Shown piece by piece: positions 16,102 through 25,379 of a stretch of 60,606 bases of DNA. Origin of the DNA: Burkholderiales bacterium (GTDB lineage: Bacteria > Pseudomonadota > Gammaproteobacteria > Burkholderiales > Nitrosomonadaceae). The stretch spans positions 1 through 60,606 of the forward strand of contig JACKLU010000015.1 of the NCBI GenBank assembly GCA_024235735.1, written 5' to 3'. The notes below the pieces were generated by a model. That model was not told the DNA's origin. It saw only the letters and a list, made by a program, of their open reading frames with translations, and did not search any database. Position 1 is the first letter of the stretch. Each line of letters begins with the position of its first letter. Both the position numbers and the translations under genes were made by a program.

Positions 16102-16818
16102 ATGACGATGATAACGCAGACTATGAATTACCAGGATGGTGAAGTGTTACTGGAAGGCTACGTTGCCTACAAGGATACCGGCGTTGCCAAACCCGCCGTG
16201 CTGATCGCGCATGACTGGAGCGGAAGGCGCGAGTTTGCCTGCAAAACCGCCGAGCGCATGGCCGCATTGGGCTATGTCGGCTTTGCGCTGGATATGTATG
16301 GCAAAGGCATTTACGGCAAGGATGGCGATGTTGCGGGCAACGGCGCGCTCATGTCGCCATTTGCTTCCGATCGCACTTTGTTGAGACAGAGAATCAATGC
16401 GGCTTTGCGCGCCGTGCGGATGTTACCGCAGGTTGATGCGACGCGGGTCGCGGCGATGGGGTTTTGTTTCGGCGGCATGTGCGTGCTTGAACTGGCGCGT
16501 TCCGGCGCGGATGTGGCCGGCGTGATCAGTATTCACGGCATTTTTGCGCCAGGCGCAGTATCCAATCAGAAAATCACGGCAAAAGTGTTGTGCCTGCATG
16601 GTCATGATGACCCCATGGTGCCGCCGGAGCAGGTGCTGGCGTTTGAACAGGAAATGACCGCGGCGCAGGTCGATTGGCAGATGCATGTGTATGGCGGAAC
16701 CCTGCATGCATTCACCAATCCGGCGGCGAATAATCCCGGTTTTGGCACGGTCTACAGCGAGCGCGCTGCCAATCGCGCTTATCAGTCGGTGGCGAATTTT
16801 CTGGAAGAACTGTTTTAA
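16102..16818 (+). CDS. Dienelactone hydrolase family protein
   Basis: A 238-residue alpha/beta hydrolase of the dienelactone hydrolase family. The catalytic triad is visible: Cys in GFCFGG (near residue 120), Asp in GHDDPMVPPEQ (near 175) and His in GGTLHAFT (near 205). These enzymes hydrolyse lactones or esters; no aromatic-degradation genes are nearby, so the natural substrate is unknown. There is no signal peptide. The gene is convergent with pyrC, with 16 bp between stops and no obvious terminator. Confidence 0.9.
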   Translation: MTMITQTMNYQDGEVLLEGYVAYKDTGVAKPAVLIAHDWSGRREFACKTAERMAALGYVGFALDMYGKGIYGKDGDVAGNGALMSPFASDRTLLRQRINAALRAVRMLPQVDATRVAAMGFCFGGMCVLELARSGADVAGVISIHGIFAPGAVSNQKITAKVLCLHGHDDPMVPPEQVLAFEQEMTAAQVDWQMHVYGGTLHAFTNPAANNPGFGTVYSERAANRAYQSVANFLEELF

Positions 16819-16834
16819 TCCGGAATGTATAGCA

Positions 16835-17881
16835 TTACAGCATCTTCCAGCCGAGCATTTCACTGGCGGCTAAAGGAATCAACATATCGCCCGCGAAATC
16901 GATTCGTTCCGGGATCTGCCATGGCGTTTTTCTGAGCGTGATCCGCGCCGTGTTACGCGGCAGCCGATAAAAATCCGCGCCGTTGAAGCTGGCAAAGGCT
17001 TCCAGCCGATCCAGCGCGCCGGCCTGCTCGAATGCTTCGGCATACAATTCAATGGCCGCGTGGGCGGTAAATATGCCCGCGCAACCGCAGTCGTTTTCTT
17101 TTAACGCGCGCGGATGCGGGGCGCTGTCGGTGCCGAGGAAGAATTTTTTGCTGCCGCTGGTCGCGGCCCGGATCAGCGCCTGACGATGATGCTCGCGTTT
17201 CAGGACGGGCAGGCAGTAATAATGCGGACGGATTCCGCCTTGAAAAATCGCGTTGCGGTTATAGCGCAGATGATGCGCGGTAATGGTGGCCGCTAGGGTA
17301 TCCGGTGCGGCGGCGACAAAGTCGGCGGCTTCCTGCGTGGTGATATGCTCGAATACCACGCGCAAACCCGGAAAACGCCGGATGACAAGTGTGAGCACGG
17401 TATCGATGAAGATTTTCTCGCGATCAAAAATATCGATAGACGGATCGGTAACCTCGCCGTGCACCAGCAAAGGCATGTCATTTTTTTCCATCGCTTCCAG
17501 CGCGGCATAACAGCGCGCGATATCGGTGACACCGGCGGCAGAGTTCGTCGTTGCGCCGGCGGGATAAAGCTTGACGCCGTGAATAATGCCGCTGTTTTTC
17601 GCACGCAGGATTTCCGGTGGTGCGGTATCGTCGGTCAGATAGAGCGTCATCAGCGGTTCAAAGCGATGCTTCAGCGCATCGGGCAACGCCGACAGAATGC
17701 GGTCACGATAGGCGGCGGCCAGCGCGGTGGTGACGACAGGTGGTTTCAGATTCGGCATGATGATGGCGCGGGCAAACTGCCGGGCGGAAAACGGCAGTGC
17801 CGCCTGCATTTGCGCGTCATCACGCACATGCAGATGGAAGTCGTCCGGGCGGGTCAGCGTGAGTTCCTGTAAGGTGTTCAT
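16835..17881 (-). CDS. pyrC: Dihydroorotase
   Basis: A 348-residue class II (E. coli-type) dihydroorotase, third step of pyrimidine synthesis, cyclising carbamoyl-aspartate to dihydroorotate. Metal ligands are visible in DDFHLHVRDD near residue 15; the carbamylated lysine is in GVKLYPAGATTNS near 100; further histidines are in LLVHGEV and FEHITT; the catalytic Asp is in GTDSAPHP near 250. Length is typical. It lies 39 bp downstream of rsmI's stop side but reads in the same direction, so it may be transcribed separately. Confidence 0.95.
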   Translation of the reverse strand: MNTLQELTLTRPDDFHLHVRDDAQMQAALPFSARQFARAIIMPNLKPPVVTTALAAAYRDRILSALPDALKHRFEPLMTLYLTDDTAPPEILRAKNSGIIHGVKLYPAGATTNSAAGVTDIARCYAALEAMEKNDMPLLVHGEVTDPSIDIFDREKIFIDTVLTLVIRRFPGLRVVFEHITTQEAADFVAAAPDTLAATITAHHLRYNRNAIFQGGIRPHYYCLPVLKREHHRQALIRAATSGSKKFFLGTDSAPHPRALKENDCGCAGIFTAHAAIELYAEAFEQAGALDRLEAFASFNGADFYRLPRNTARITLRKTPWQIPERIDFAGDMLIPLAASEMLGWKML

Positions 17882-17920
17882 GGGCGGCGGATATCCAGAT
17901 GAAAAATCGCATTATAAACG

Positions 17921-18763
17921 CTATGGCTTCAAACTCAGCGCGAGCTGATACAGCGCTTTTTTGTTTTCGCCGGAAATGCCGGCGGCCAGCTTGACCGCCT
18001 GTTTCAGCGGCAATTCGGCCAGCAGCAAGGTCAGCGTGTTGCGCGTCTGTTCGCTGATTTCAGTGCTGTCCGGTGCCGGCGCGCCTGAAACCAGTACGAC
18101 AAATTCACCTTTCTCGCGGTGTGCGTCGGCTTCGAGCCATGCGATGGCTTCATCCAGCCTGCATTGATGAATGGTTTCAAACAGTTTGGTCAGTTCGCGC
18201 GCGATAGTGAGCTGGCGTTCGCTGCCCAGCACGGCAGCCATATCGTGCAGACTTGCCCGAATGCGATGCGGCGCTTCGTAAAAAACCAGCGTGTACGGCA
18301 GCGCGGCCAGTGTTTTTAATGCCTGCTGGCGCTGGCTTGTTTTGGCCGGCAGGAATCCGTAAAACAGGAAATGCGGATGGATGATGCCTGCCGCCGAGAG
18401 TGCGCAGATGGCGGCATTCGCGCCCGGAATCGGAATCACCGGGAATCCCTGTTCGCGTACCTGTCGCACTAGAACGGCGCCCGGGTCGGATATTGCGGGT
18501 GTTCCGGCATCGCTGATCAAAGCGGCGGATTTTCCTTGCGCCAGGAATGTGCTGATCTGATGTGCGACGGCGGCTTCATTATGCTGGTGCAGGGCGATCA
18601 ATCGGGTATGAATTGTATGGTGCGACAACAAATGCTTCGAATTCTGAACATGTTCGGCGGCAACCACGTCGACGCTCGCGAGAACCGACAAAGCGCGCAG
18701 GCTGATGTCGTTAAGGTTTCCTATTGGTGTCGCAACCACATATAATGCGTTTTTCACTGGCAT
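17921..18763 (-). CDS. rsmI: 16S rRNA (cytidine-1402-2'-O) methyltransferase
   Basis: A 280-residue SAM-dependent tetrapyrrole-methylase-fold enzyme that 2'-O-methylates C1402 in the ribosomal decoding centre. Motifs: YVVATPIGNLNDIS near residue 8, ALISDAGTPAISDPG near 80, and IPGANA near 110. Length is normal. It is divergent from the LpoA-like gene with only 13 bp between the two start codons, so each promoter must overlap the other's coding region. The same arrangement (yraL facing yraM-yraN) is known in enterobacteria. Confidence 0.95.
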   Translation of the reverse strand: MPVKNALYVVATPIGNLNDISLRALSVLASVDVVAAEHVQNSKHLLSHHTIHTRLIALHQHNEAAVAHQISTFLAQGKSAALISDAGTPAISDPGAVLVRQVREQGFPVIPIPGANAAICALSAAGIIHPHFLFYGFLPAKTSQRQQALKTLAALPYTLVFYEAPHRIRASLHDMAAVLGSERQLTIARELTKLFETIHQCRLDEAIAWLEADAHREKGEFVVLVSGAPAPDSTEISEQTRNTLTLLLAELPLKQAVKLAAGISGENKKALYQLALSLKP

Positions 18764-18776
18764 ATTATTTTCTACA

Positions 18777-19883
18777 ATGCAACGTTTTTATTTTGTCATT
18801 CTGGTGGCGATCGTGGCACTATACGGCAGCACGCGCGCTTTTGCCACTCATCCGGAAGCGTATTATCCGGACGCCCCGCCAGCGTATGCTCCTGTTCCAC
18901 ATATCGGATTATTGCTGCCGCTGCAATCCGCTTCTTTTGGCCCGGCTGCTGAAACGGTCAAGGAAGGATTCGTCACTGCCGCCAGGCGTGAATCAGCATT
19001 GCCTTTCGCGGTGCGGATTTATTCGACCACCGATGATCCGCTGGATGTTCTGGTGACCTATCATCAGGCGTTACAGGCTGGCGCCGTGCTGATCGTCGGC
19101 CCGTTAACGCGCAACGGTGTGACCGCGCTGGCGTCGAGCCATGCCATCGCAGTGCCGACGCTGGCGCTCAATGCAACGGATAAGTCGATGCCGTTGCCGC
19201 CCAATCTGTTTTTGTTCGGCATGCAGATGGAAGCTGAAGCCAGTCATATTGCCGAGTTGGCGCTGGATTCATACGATTTGCACAGAAGGCACGCGATTAT
19301 CATCAAAGACGCCGGAGCACTGTCGTCACGTTTGCAGAGCGCGTTTGCCAGCCGCTGGCTGGAAGAATTCGGCAACACCGCCGAATCAGTCGAATACGAA
19401 GACGATCAGGGATTCTTTTCGCAGTTGCGCAGACATACCAACGGCGCGGAGAATGTGGTTTTTCTCGCGCTGGATGCCAACAAGGTGCGCCGGGTGCGCG
19501 CTTTTTTGAGTCCCGAAGTTCCTGTTTACGCGACCTCGCAGGTTTTTGTCAGCAACGCTGATCCGCTTTACTATAACGAACTGGATGGTATCCGTTTCAT
19601 GGATATGCCCTGGCTGTTGCAGTCTGATCATCCGGCGGTCATGGCTTACCGTGGCTTGCATCAGGAAAAAGACAAGGATACCGAACGGTTATTTGCGCTC
19701 GGCATTGATGCGTTCCGGCTGATGAGCCGTCTGCTGTATGCGCGTTCGCCTGACGAGGTTTCTCTGGATGGCGTGACCGGCTATATCCGTTACGCGCCAC
19801 CGGCGCAATTTATACGCGAACCGGTGGCCGCCAGATTTGACAAGGGCGGCGTGCAGATACTCGGAGTTCCGGCAATCCGGTAA
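18777..19883 (+). CDS. LppC/LpoA-like penicillin-binding-protein activator
   Basis: The start MQRFYF at 18777 gives 368 residues with a signal peptide (to about ...RAFA). The body is the periplasmic-binding-protein-like fold of the LppC family (HIGLLLPLQS near 40, LIVGPLTRNGV near 105), which in E. coli LpoA activates the peptidoglycan synthase PBP1A from the outer membrane. Two differences from LpoA are visible: there is no lipobox cysteine, and the N-terminal TPR half is absent. It may therefore be a soluble periplasmic protein. It is followed by yraN after 7 bp. Confidence 0.8.
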   Translation: MQRFYFVILVAIVALYGSTRAFATHPEAYYPDAPPAYAPVPHIGLLLPLQSASFGPAAETVKEGFVTAARRESALPFAVRIYSTTDDPLDVLVTYHQALQAGAVLIVGPLTRNGVTALASSHAIAVPTLALNATDKSMPLPPNLFLFGMQMEAEASHIAELALDSYDLHRRHAIIIKDAGALSSRLQSAFASRWLEEFGNTAESVEYEDDQGFFSQLRRHTNGAENVVFLALDANKVRRVRAFLSPEVPVYATSQVFVSNADPLYYNELDGIRFMDMPWLLQSDHPAVMAYRGLHQEKDKDTERLFALGIDAFRLMSRLLYARSPDEVSLDGVTGYIRYAPPAQFIREPVAARFDKGGVQILGVPAIR

Positions 19884-19890
19884 TTGACGC

Positions 19891-20241
19891 ATGGCTGGAT
19901 TGCCGAAAGGCGCTGAAGCGGAAAGGATCGCGGCAGCCTACCTGCAGCAGCAGGGGCTGACGCTGGTGGAGCGGAATTACCGTTGCCGTTTCGGAGAGAT
20001 CGATCTCATCATGGCCGAAAATGACACGCTGGTGTTTGTCGAAGTCAGAATGCGCGCGAGTAATGCCTTTGGTGGTGCGGCGGCGAGTATCACGGCAGCC
20101 AAACAGACGAAACTGCTGATTGCGGCGCGGCATTATCTCTCGGGGTTGCGGTGTGAGCCCGCCTGCCGTTTTGACGCCGTGCTGATCACCGGAGCGCAGC
20201 GCTACGCCATTGAATGGATCAGAAATGCTTTCAATGAATGA
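19891..20241 (+). CDS. yraN: YraN/UPF0102 nuclease-like protein
   Basis: A 116-residue protein of the UPF0102 family, related to Holliday-junction resolvases and restriction-type nucleases. It shows GAEAERIAAAYL near the start and the nuclease core GEIDLI followed by VFVEVR (acidic and ExK-like positions; here ExR). The biochemical role is not settled. It begins 7 bp after the LpoA-like gene, as is common in proteobacteria, and is convergent with the pteridine reductase gene. Confidence 0.9.
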   Translation: MAGLPKGAEAERIAAAYLQQQGLTLVERNYRCRFGEIDLIMAENDTLVFVEVRMRASNAFGGAAASITAAKQTKLLIAARHYLSGLRCEPACRFDAVLITGAQRYAIEWIRNAFNE

Positions 20242-20256
20242 GGCAAGTGTGCTACT

Positions 20257-20997
20257 TCACAGATGTATGCTGCGCCCGCCATCGACGGCGATGATCTGAC
20301 CGGTGATGTAGGGTGCGTCGTGAATCAGAAACTGCACGGTTCTGGCGATATCTTCCGGTTCGCCCATGCGCTTCAGCAATGTATCCTGAATAATCGCATC
20401 ACGGGCCTGTGCATTCGACCAGATAGCGTCTTCCGGCCAGAGGATCGGGCCTGGTGATACGCCGTTGACGCGGATTTCCGGTCCCAGATCAAGCGCTAGA
20501 GATCTGGTCAACGCCTGCAATCCGCCCTTGGCGGCGTTATAAATGACAAAATCTTTCAATGGCCGCTCGGTATGAATGTCGATGATATTGACGATACAGC
20601 CGTGTCGTTCTTTGAGATGGGGTGCGGCAGCCTGAGACAGGAACAGCGGCGCCATCAGGTTGCTGCCGACCAGATCACGCCAGGCTTCCATCGTACAGGC
20701 GCCGAGCGGTGTGGCAAAGAAACTGGACGCGTTGTTAATAAGCGCGTCCAGCTGACCATAGCGTTTTACTGTTTTATCAATCAGTTCGGGTAACAAATCA
20801 ATATCGAGCAAGTCGGCCTGCGCGAGCGATGCGGAGTCCAGTCTGTTGTCATTGAGTTCAAGTTGCAGCGCGCGCGCCTCGTCCAGCGAGGAACGATAAT
20901 GAATGACAAGCTTTGCGCCTTGCGCATGCAGTCTGCGGCAGATCGCCGCGCCAACGCGTTTTGCGCCGCCGGTCACCAGAACGACTTTTTCTTGCAT
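20257..20997 (-). CDS. Pteridine reductase-like SDR (FolM type)
   Basis: A 246-residue short-chain dehydrogenase. The NADPH-binding motif is TGGAKRVG (residues 9-16), an Arg-containing variant typical of pteridine reductases; NNASSFF lies near 88, and the catalytic Tyr and Lys are in YNAAKGG near 153-157. Such enzymes reduce dihydrobiopterin or dihydrofolate. It is divergent from the methyltransferase gene (51 bp between starts). The family is firm; the exact pterin substrate is inferred. Confidence 0.85.
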   Translation of the reverse strand: MQEKVVLVTGGAKRVGAAICRRLHAQGAKLVIHYRSSLDEARALQLELNDNRLDSASLAQADLLDIDLLPELIDKTVKRYGQLDALINNASSFFATPLGACTMEAWRDLVGSNLMAPLFLSQAAAPHLKERHGCIVNIIDIHTERPLKDFVIYNAAKGGLQALTRSLALDLGPEIRVNGVSPGPILWPEDAIWSNAQARDAIIQDTLLKRMGEPEDIARTVQFLIHDAPYITGQIIAVDGGRSIHL

Positions 20998-21048
20998 GAT
21001 TGTCTCCCGTAAAATACGGACTTATCATTAATTCTAAAACGTTAAAAA

Positions 21049-22296
21049 ATGTCATTCTATACGCCATCGTCGAATATATCCAATCTGCCAGCCAGCAGTG
21101 ACGCTGCACTGGCGCACAGCCGGAAATTGCAGTCTGTTATCCGTGAAAACATTGCCGCCGCGGGCGGCTGGATTACGTTTGCCCGTTATATGGAGCTGGC
21201 GCTGTATTGTCCCGGGCTGGGTTATTATAACGGTGGCGCAACAAAGCTTGGCGGCAGCGGGGATTTTGTGACCGCGCCGGAAATTTCCACATTGTTTGGC
21301 TATGCACTGGCGCGGCAGGTTGGGCAGGTTTCTGCGGAGATTGCGGGGTATCATGACAAGGCCGATGTGCTGGAAATTGGCGCCGGCTCCGGCAAGCTGG
21401 CCAGGGATATGCTGCGCGAACTCGAACAGTGCGATTGCCTGCCGCAGCATTATTATATTCTCGAAGTCAGCGCTGAATTGCGCGAGCGGCAGCGGAAATT
21501 GCTGACTGAACATACGCCGCATTTGATGCAGCGTGTGATCTGGCTTGAACGGTTGCCGGAACATTTTGTGGGAACAATTCTGGCGAACGAGGTGATTGAC
21601 GCCATGCCGGTGCATCTGGTCGAGTGGCGGGGCGATGATGTGCTGGAGCGGGGTGTCGTCTGGCAGGAATCCGAGGAATACGAATTGCAAGCACCAGATG
21701 GAAAATTCGTCTGGCAGAGCAGGCCGATCGCAGACGACGCCCTGAAGGCGATTGCCGGAGATCTGACGCAACAGATTAATCCGCAACGCGATCCGGATTT
21801 TATGTATTGCAGCGAGATCAATCAGCTGGCAGGTTCTTTTATCCGCAGTCTCGCCGGAATGCTTCAGCAGGGTGTTGTCATGCTGATTGATTACGGATTT
21901 GGCCGCGGCGAATATTATCACCCGCAGCGCACTCAGGGCACGCTGATGTGCCATTATCGTCATCATGCGCACGGCGATCCGTTTTATTTGCCGGGATTGC
22001 AGGATATTACCAGTCATGTCGACTTCAGTGCTTTAAATAATTCGGCTGAAGATGCCGGTTTATCGCTGCTGGGTTACACTACGCAGGCGCATTTTTTATT
22101 GAATTGCGGCATCACGGAAATCCTGTCGCGCACGTCGGTCGAAGACGTGCAGCATTATCTGCCGTTGACTGGTCAGCTGCAGAAACTGATCAGTCCGGCT
22201 GAGATGGGTGAATTATTCAAAGTTATTGCATTTGGCAAGTCATTCGATCCGCCGCTTGACGGATTCGCCAGCGGCGATAAAAGCCGCATGCTGTGA
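21049..22296 (+). CDS. MidA/NDUFAF7-family SAM-dependent methyltransferase
   Basis: A 415-residue class I methyltransferase of the COG1565/DUF185 family, whose eukaryotic member NDUFAF7 methylates an arginine of the complex I subunit NDUFS2. Motifs: GDFVTAPEIS near 68, the SAM loop VLEIGAGSGKLARD near 105, NEVIDAMPVH near 185, and IDYGFGRGEYYHP near 280. A bacterial role in NADH dehydrogenase assembly is plausible but unproven. Length is normal. It is convergent with the hemerythrin gene. Confidence 0.88.
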   Translation: MSFYTPSSNISNLPASSDAALAHSRKLQSVIRENIAAAGGWITFARYMELALYCPGLGYYNGGATKLGGSGDFVTAPEISTLFGYALARQVGQVSAEIAGYHDKADVLEIGAGSGKLARDMLRELEQCDCLPQHYYILEVSAELRERQRKLLTEHTPHLMQRVIWLERLPEHFVGTILANEVIDAMPVHLVEWRGDDVLERGVVWQESEEYELQAPDGKFVWQSRPIADDALKAIAGDLTQQINPQRDPDFMYCSEINQLAGSFIRSLAGMLQQGVVMLIDYGFGRGEYYHPQRTQGTLMCHYRHHAHGDPFYLPGLQDITSHVDFSALNNSAEDAGLSLLGYTTQAHFLLNCGITEILSRTSVEDVQHYLPLTGQLQKLISPAEMGELFKVIAFGKSFDPPLDGFASGDKSRML

Positions 22297-22319
22297 AATG
22301 TTCTGTTGGAGATGCGCGG

Positions 22320-22757
22320 TTAGCGCTGTAGTGTTGCTCTGGCGATAGCGTCCAGTGCGGGCTGGTCCAGTCGCGCTTGGGCCAGTTCGAACAATTCGCG
22401 TTCTTCAAAGCGGATATGCTGCGCGAGGAGTTCGCCGGCATGCGCCAGTTGTTCCGCCGTGCGCGGCCCTCCGGGAGACAGTAAGGCGCGCAAGGTTGTG
22501 TGTTCCTGATACATGCGCTCCAGTAAAGCAGTGATATGCGGATCGTTCAGCGCGCTGAGCGCGGATGCAAGCACGGTTTCTTCAATTTCAAAATGCGATT
22601 CCAGTACCTTTGCGGCATGTGCTTCGAGTTCAGACCAGATTTTTTGCTGTTCCGGGTCGACCGGATCTGTTTTTGCCGCCATCCTGGCCGCACGCGCCAG
22701 CGCCAGTCCCTGGTGGTGCTCCATCGACAAGGATTTGAGCGCTGCTATTCTTTTCAT
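22320..22757 (-). CDS. Hemerythrin HHE-domain protein
   Basis: A 145-residue all-helical protein with the iron-ligand pattern of hemerythrin HHE domains: EHHQGL near residue 13, HFEIEE near 55, EHTTL near 85, and HIRFEE near 113. Such proteins bind a di-iron centre and may store or sense oxygen or nitric oxide, or handle iron. It is cytoplasmic, divergent from the phosphoribosyltransferase gene. The family call is good; the ligand sensed is unknown. Confidence 0.85.
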   Translation of the reverse strand: MKRIAALKSLSMEHHQGLALARAARMAAKTDPVDPEQQKIWSELEAHAAKVLESHFEIEETVLASALSALNDPHITALLERMYQEHTTLRALLSPGGPRTAEQLAHAGELLAQHIRFEERELFELAQARLDQPALDAIARATLQR

Positions 22758-22846
22758 TATTTCCGGAAGGGATATTCTTGTAACCTGTTTCCTGCTATTT
22801 TATCAGAAGATGTATTTCGCCAGTGATTCGAGGGAGGGAGAAGATA

Positions 22847-23473
22847 ATGTTTCGCGATCGTGAAGATGCGGCCATTCGATTGGCCGAACAGTTGATGGTT
22901 TATCAGGGGCAAAATCCGCTCGTTCTGGCGATACCCCGTGGCGCGGTACCGATGGCGAAGATTATCGCCAATAAACTGCAAGGCGAGATGGATGTCGTCC
23001 TGGTGCGCAAGCTCGGCGCGCCGGGCAATCCGGAGCTGGCTATCGGTGCAATCGATGAAACCGGCTGGGTGTATATGACGCAAGAAGCCAGTCATATCGT
23101 TCACGATATACAGTACATCGAAAAGGAAAAGTCAAGGCAACTTGAGGTCATGCGGGAGCGTCGCAAACGGTATACGCCTGTGCGTCCACCGCTGAATCCG
23201 GAAGGGCGCATCGTCATTGTTGTCGATGATGGTCTGGCAACGGGCTCAACAATGATTGCCGCATTACATGCGCTGCGGGCCAGAGCGCCGCAGAAACTGG
23301 TCTGCGCGGTGCCGGTCGCGCCGTTCGAGACGCTGGACAGGGTAGCGCCATACGCTGATGAAGTCGTCTGTCTTAAGACGCCGGCGTTATTCTATGCCGT
23401 TGGTCAGTTTTATGAAGTGTTCGCGCAGGTGAGTGATGAAGCGGTTATTGCATTGCTCAGCGACACGCAGTAG
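22847..23473 (+). CDS. Phosphoribosyltransferase-domain protein
   Basis: The start at 22847 (MFRDRED) follows a strong purine-rich site, GGGAGGGAG; an ATG eight codons earlier lacks one. The 208-residue product has the type I PRTase fold with the PRPP loop VVDDGLATGSTM near residue 126-137, and IPRGAVPMA near 35. Relatives are often annotated as hypoxanthine or erythromycin-esterase-linked phosphoribosyltransferases, but the base substrate is unclear. It stands alone between the hemerythrin and M48 genes. Confidence 0.85.
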   Translation: MFRDREDAAIRLAEQLMVYQGQNPLVLAIPRGAVPMAKIIANKLQGEMDVVLVRKLGAPGNPELAIGAIDETGWVYMTQEASHIVHDIQYIEKEKSRQLEVMRERRKRYTPVRPPLNPEGRIVIVVDDGLATGSTMIAALHALRARAPQKLVCAVPVAPFETLDRVAPYADEVVCLKTPALFYAVGQFYEVFAQVSDEAVIALLSDTQ

Positions 23474-23553
23474 CTACAAGCTGGTATTTACGGCATATGC
23501 GGAATATCAGTAGATGGTATCTCTACAATAATATTTTTATGGAGTCAGACTCG

Positions 23554-24333
23554 ATGAAATTAATAATTACACTGTTTTTACTGATGATGGTAAGCGCCTG
23601 CGCTACTTCGCCGACCGGGCGGACGCAACTGGTTTTTATGCCGGATGACGAACTGGACGCCATGGGATTGCAGGCTTTTAATACGCTGAAATCGGAAAAA
23701 CCGGTCAGCCAAGATACGCGGGAAAATCAGTTTGTCCGTTGTATCACCGATGCGATTACCCGTGAAGTGGGCGGCGAATGGGAAGTGATTGTTTTTGATG
23801 ATGGCTCGTTAAATGCATTTGCCTTGCCAGGTAACAAAATTGGTGTGCATTCCGGACTGATTGATCTGGTCGATAATCAGGATCAGCTGGCGACAGTGAT
23901 TGGCCATGAAGTCGGACATGTTCTGGCCAAGCACAGCAATGAGCGCATGTCACAGAAACTTGGCGCCCAGGTCGGCGTATCACTGATCGCGGCTGTCGCG
24001 GCGCCGCAAACCGCACTGGGACAAACGGCGGTCAGCCTGCTCGGCGTTGGGGCGGAATATGGGATTATTATGCCGTTCAGCCGCCTGCACGAAAGCGAGG
24101 CGGATACCATCGGCCTGGAGTTGATGGCGAAAGCGGGCTTTAGTCCTTCGGAGAGTATTACCTTATGGCTCAAGATGGCACAGGCCAGTCAAGGTCCGCA
24201 GCCGGCTGAATTTTTGTCGACCCATCCATCGCACGCAACCCGCATCGACGATCTCCAGAAGCTGATGCCCAAGGCGATGGGTTTGATGCAGCAGGCGCAT
24301 GCGGCGGGTAAACGGCCGAACTGCGTCAAATGA
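23554..24333 (+). CDS. M48-family metalloprotease lipoprotein (LoiP-like)
   Basis: The start MKLIIT at 23554 gives 259 residues; a ribosome site GGAG lies upstream, and the lipobox VSAC puts the lipidated cysteine at residue 16. The protease domain has the zinc motif HEVGH near residue 130 and the third ligand in HESEAD near 180. Relatives such as LoiP/YggG and BepA act in the periplasm on misfolded outer-membrane proteins. No TPR domain follows, so it is closer to LoiP than BepA. It is convergent with the VOC gene (14 bp). Confidence 0.92.
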   Translation: MKLIITLFLLMMVSACATSPTGRTQLVFMPDDELDAMGLQAFNTLKSEKPVSQDTRENQFVRCITDAITREVGGEWEVIVFDDGSLNAFALPGNKIGVHSGLIDLVDNQDQLATVIGHEVGHVLAKHSNERMSQKLGAQVGVSLIAAVAAPQTALGQTAVSLLGVGAEYGIIMPFSRLHESEADTIGLELMAKAGFSPSESITLWLKMAQASQGPQPAEFLSTHPSHATRIDDLQKLMPKAMGLMQQAHAAGKRPNCVK

Positions 24334-24347
24334 ACAGTTTTGCTGCG

Positions 24348-24740
24348 TTATTCCGCTGGTGCAGGCTCTTCCGCAGCAAAATCCAGCTCAACTTTTGCAC
24401 CGTCCGGGTCAAAGCAGAACAGCTGCCAGATACCCAGCTCCGGCATGCGATTAAGCTTGTATGAAATACCGTGATGCTTGAGTGTGTCGATGACGGACTG
24501 CAAACCGGTGGCAGTGAACGCCATATGGTCGATAACACCCGGCGCATGTTCCGGCATGGGCCGTCCTGCCATGATATGCAGAATCGAGTGATTTTTGTCT
24601 TTGGCATACAACCAGGCGCCTGCGGATGCCATGGGCGGGCGATAGCCATCGGTGAGGCCAAGCAGATCGATATAAAAGGATTTGGTTTTTTCGAGATTGC
24701 TGCTCAATACCGTAAAATGATTCATGCTTTCGATGGTCAT
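24348..24740 (-). CDS. VOC (glyoxalase/dioxygenase) family protein
   Basis: A 130-residue single-unit vicinal-oxygen-chelate protein. Metal-ligand candidates are H8 (NHFTV), the histidine in IDHMAF near 72, and the glutamate in VELDF near 120. The fold covers glyoxalases, extradiol dioxygenases and resistance proteins; the substrate cannot be told here. The start may be the ATG at residue 6. It is divergent from the lysozyme gene. Confidence 0.85.
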   Translation of the reverse strand: MTIESMNHFTVLSSNLEKTKSFYIDLLGLTDGYRPPMASAGAWLYAKDKNHSILHIMAGRPMPEHAPGVIDHMAFTATGLQSVIDTLKHHGISYKLNRMPELGIWQLFCFDPDGAKVELDFAAEEPAPAE

Positions 24741-24853
24741 TTCGATACTCCGTGGAAAGTTAAATCTTTTGTTACACTATACAGGCAATCGCTGTAATTC
24801 CAAAGTCTCATGGATTGCCGCTCCGGCAGAACGACTAAAAGTGGAGGTGAGTC

Positions 24854-25360
24854 ATGCATCAGATAAGTGATAAAGGTATGGCGTTATTGATGACGATCGA
24901 GTCGTTTAGAAACAAACCTTATGATGATCAGACAGGCGCCGGGATTTCCAGCTGGGTAAAAGGCGCAACGATCGGTTATGGTCACCTGATCAGCCAGGAT
25001 GAATGGAATCAATTCGGCGCCCTATATCAGAACGGTATCAGTGAAGACCAGGCAAAAGCATTATTCGAGAAAGATCTGCAACCGTTTGTTGACGATGTGA
25101 ATAACAAAGTGACAGCAACACTTTCGCAGAATCAGTTCGATGCGCTCGTCTTGCTGGTTTTTAATATCGGGCTGGGTAATTTTGCCAGTTCTTCAGTGTT
25201 GAAGCTGATCAATAATCCTGCCGCGCAGACGCGTTATCCGGATCTGGAAACTGCCTGGAAAGCATGGAATAAATCGCAGGGAAAAGTGATGCAGGGACTG
25301 ATAAACCGGCGCGCTGCGGAATGGAATATTTATTCGAAGAGCGTCTATGCGCATTGGTAA
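24854..25360 (+). CDS. GH24-type lysozyme (muramidase)
   Basis: A 168-residue phage-type lysozyme that cleaves peptidoglycan between MurNAc and GlcNAc. The catalytic Glu is E16 (TIESF), with D24 or D25 nine positions on, and T39 in ATIGYGH. The NQFDALVLLVFNIG and NRRAAEW stretches are typical of the family. There is no signal peptide and no phage gene around it, so it is not obviously part of a prophage. A strong GGAGGTG ribosome site precedes it. It is followed after 19 bp by an LprI-like gene, suggesting an enzyme-plus-inhibitor pair. Confidence 0.9.
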   Translation: MHQISDKGMALLMTIESFRNKPYDDQTGAGISSWVKGATIGYGHLISQDEWNQFGALYQNGISEDQAKALFEKDLQPFVDDVNNKVTATLSQNQFDALVLLVFNIGLGNFASSSVLKLINNPAAQTRYPDLETAWKAWNKSQGKVMQGLINRRAAEWNIYSKSVYAHW

Positions 25361-25379
25361 TCGGTAGGAAAAAATCCCG

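Noticed and set aside
24854..25360. Prophage remnant around the lysozyme gene
   Set aside because: No holin, spanin, tail, terminase or phage integrase next to it; neighbours are ordinary chromosomal genes.
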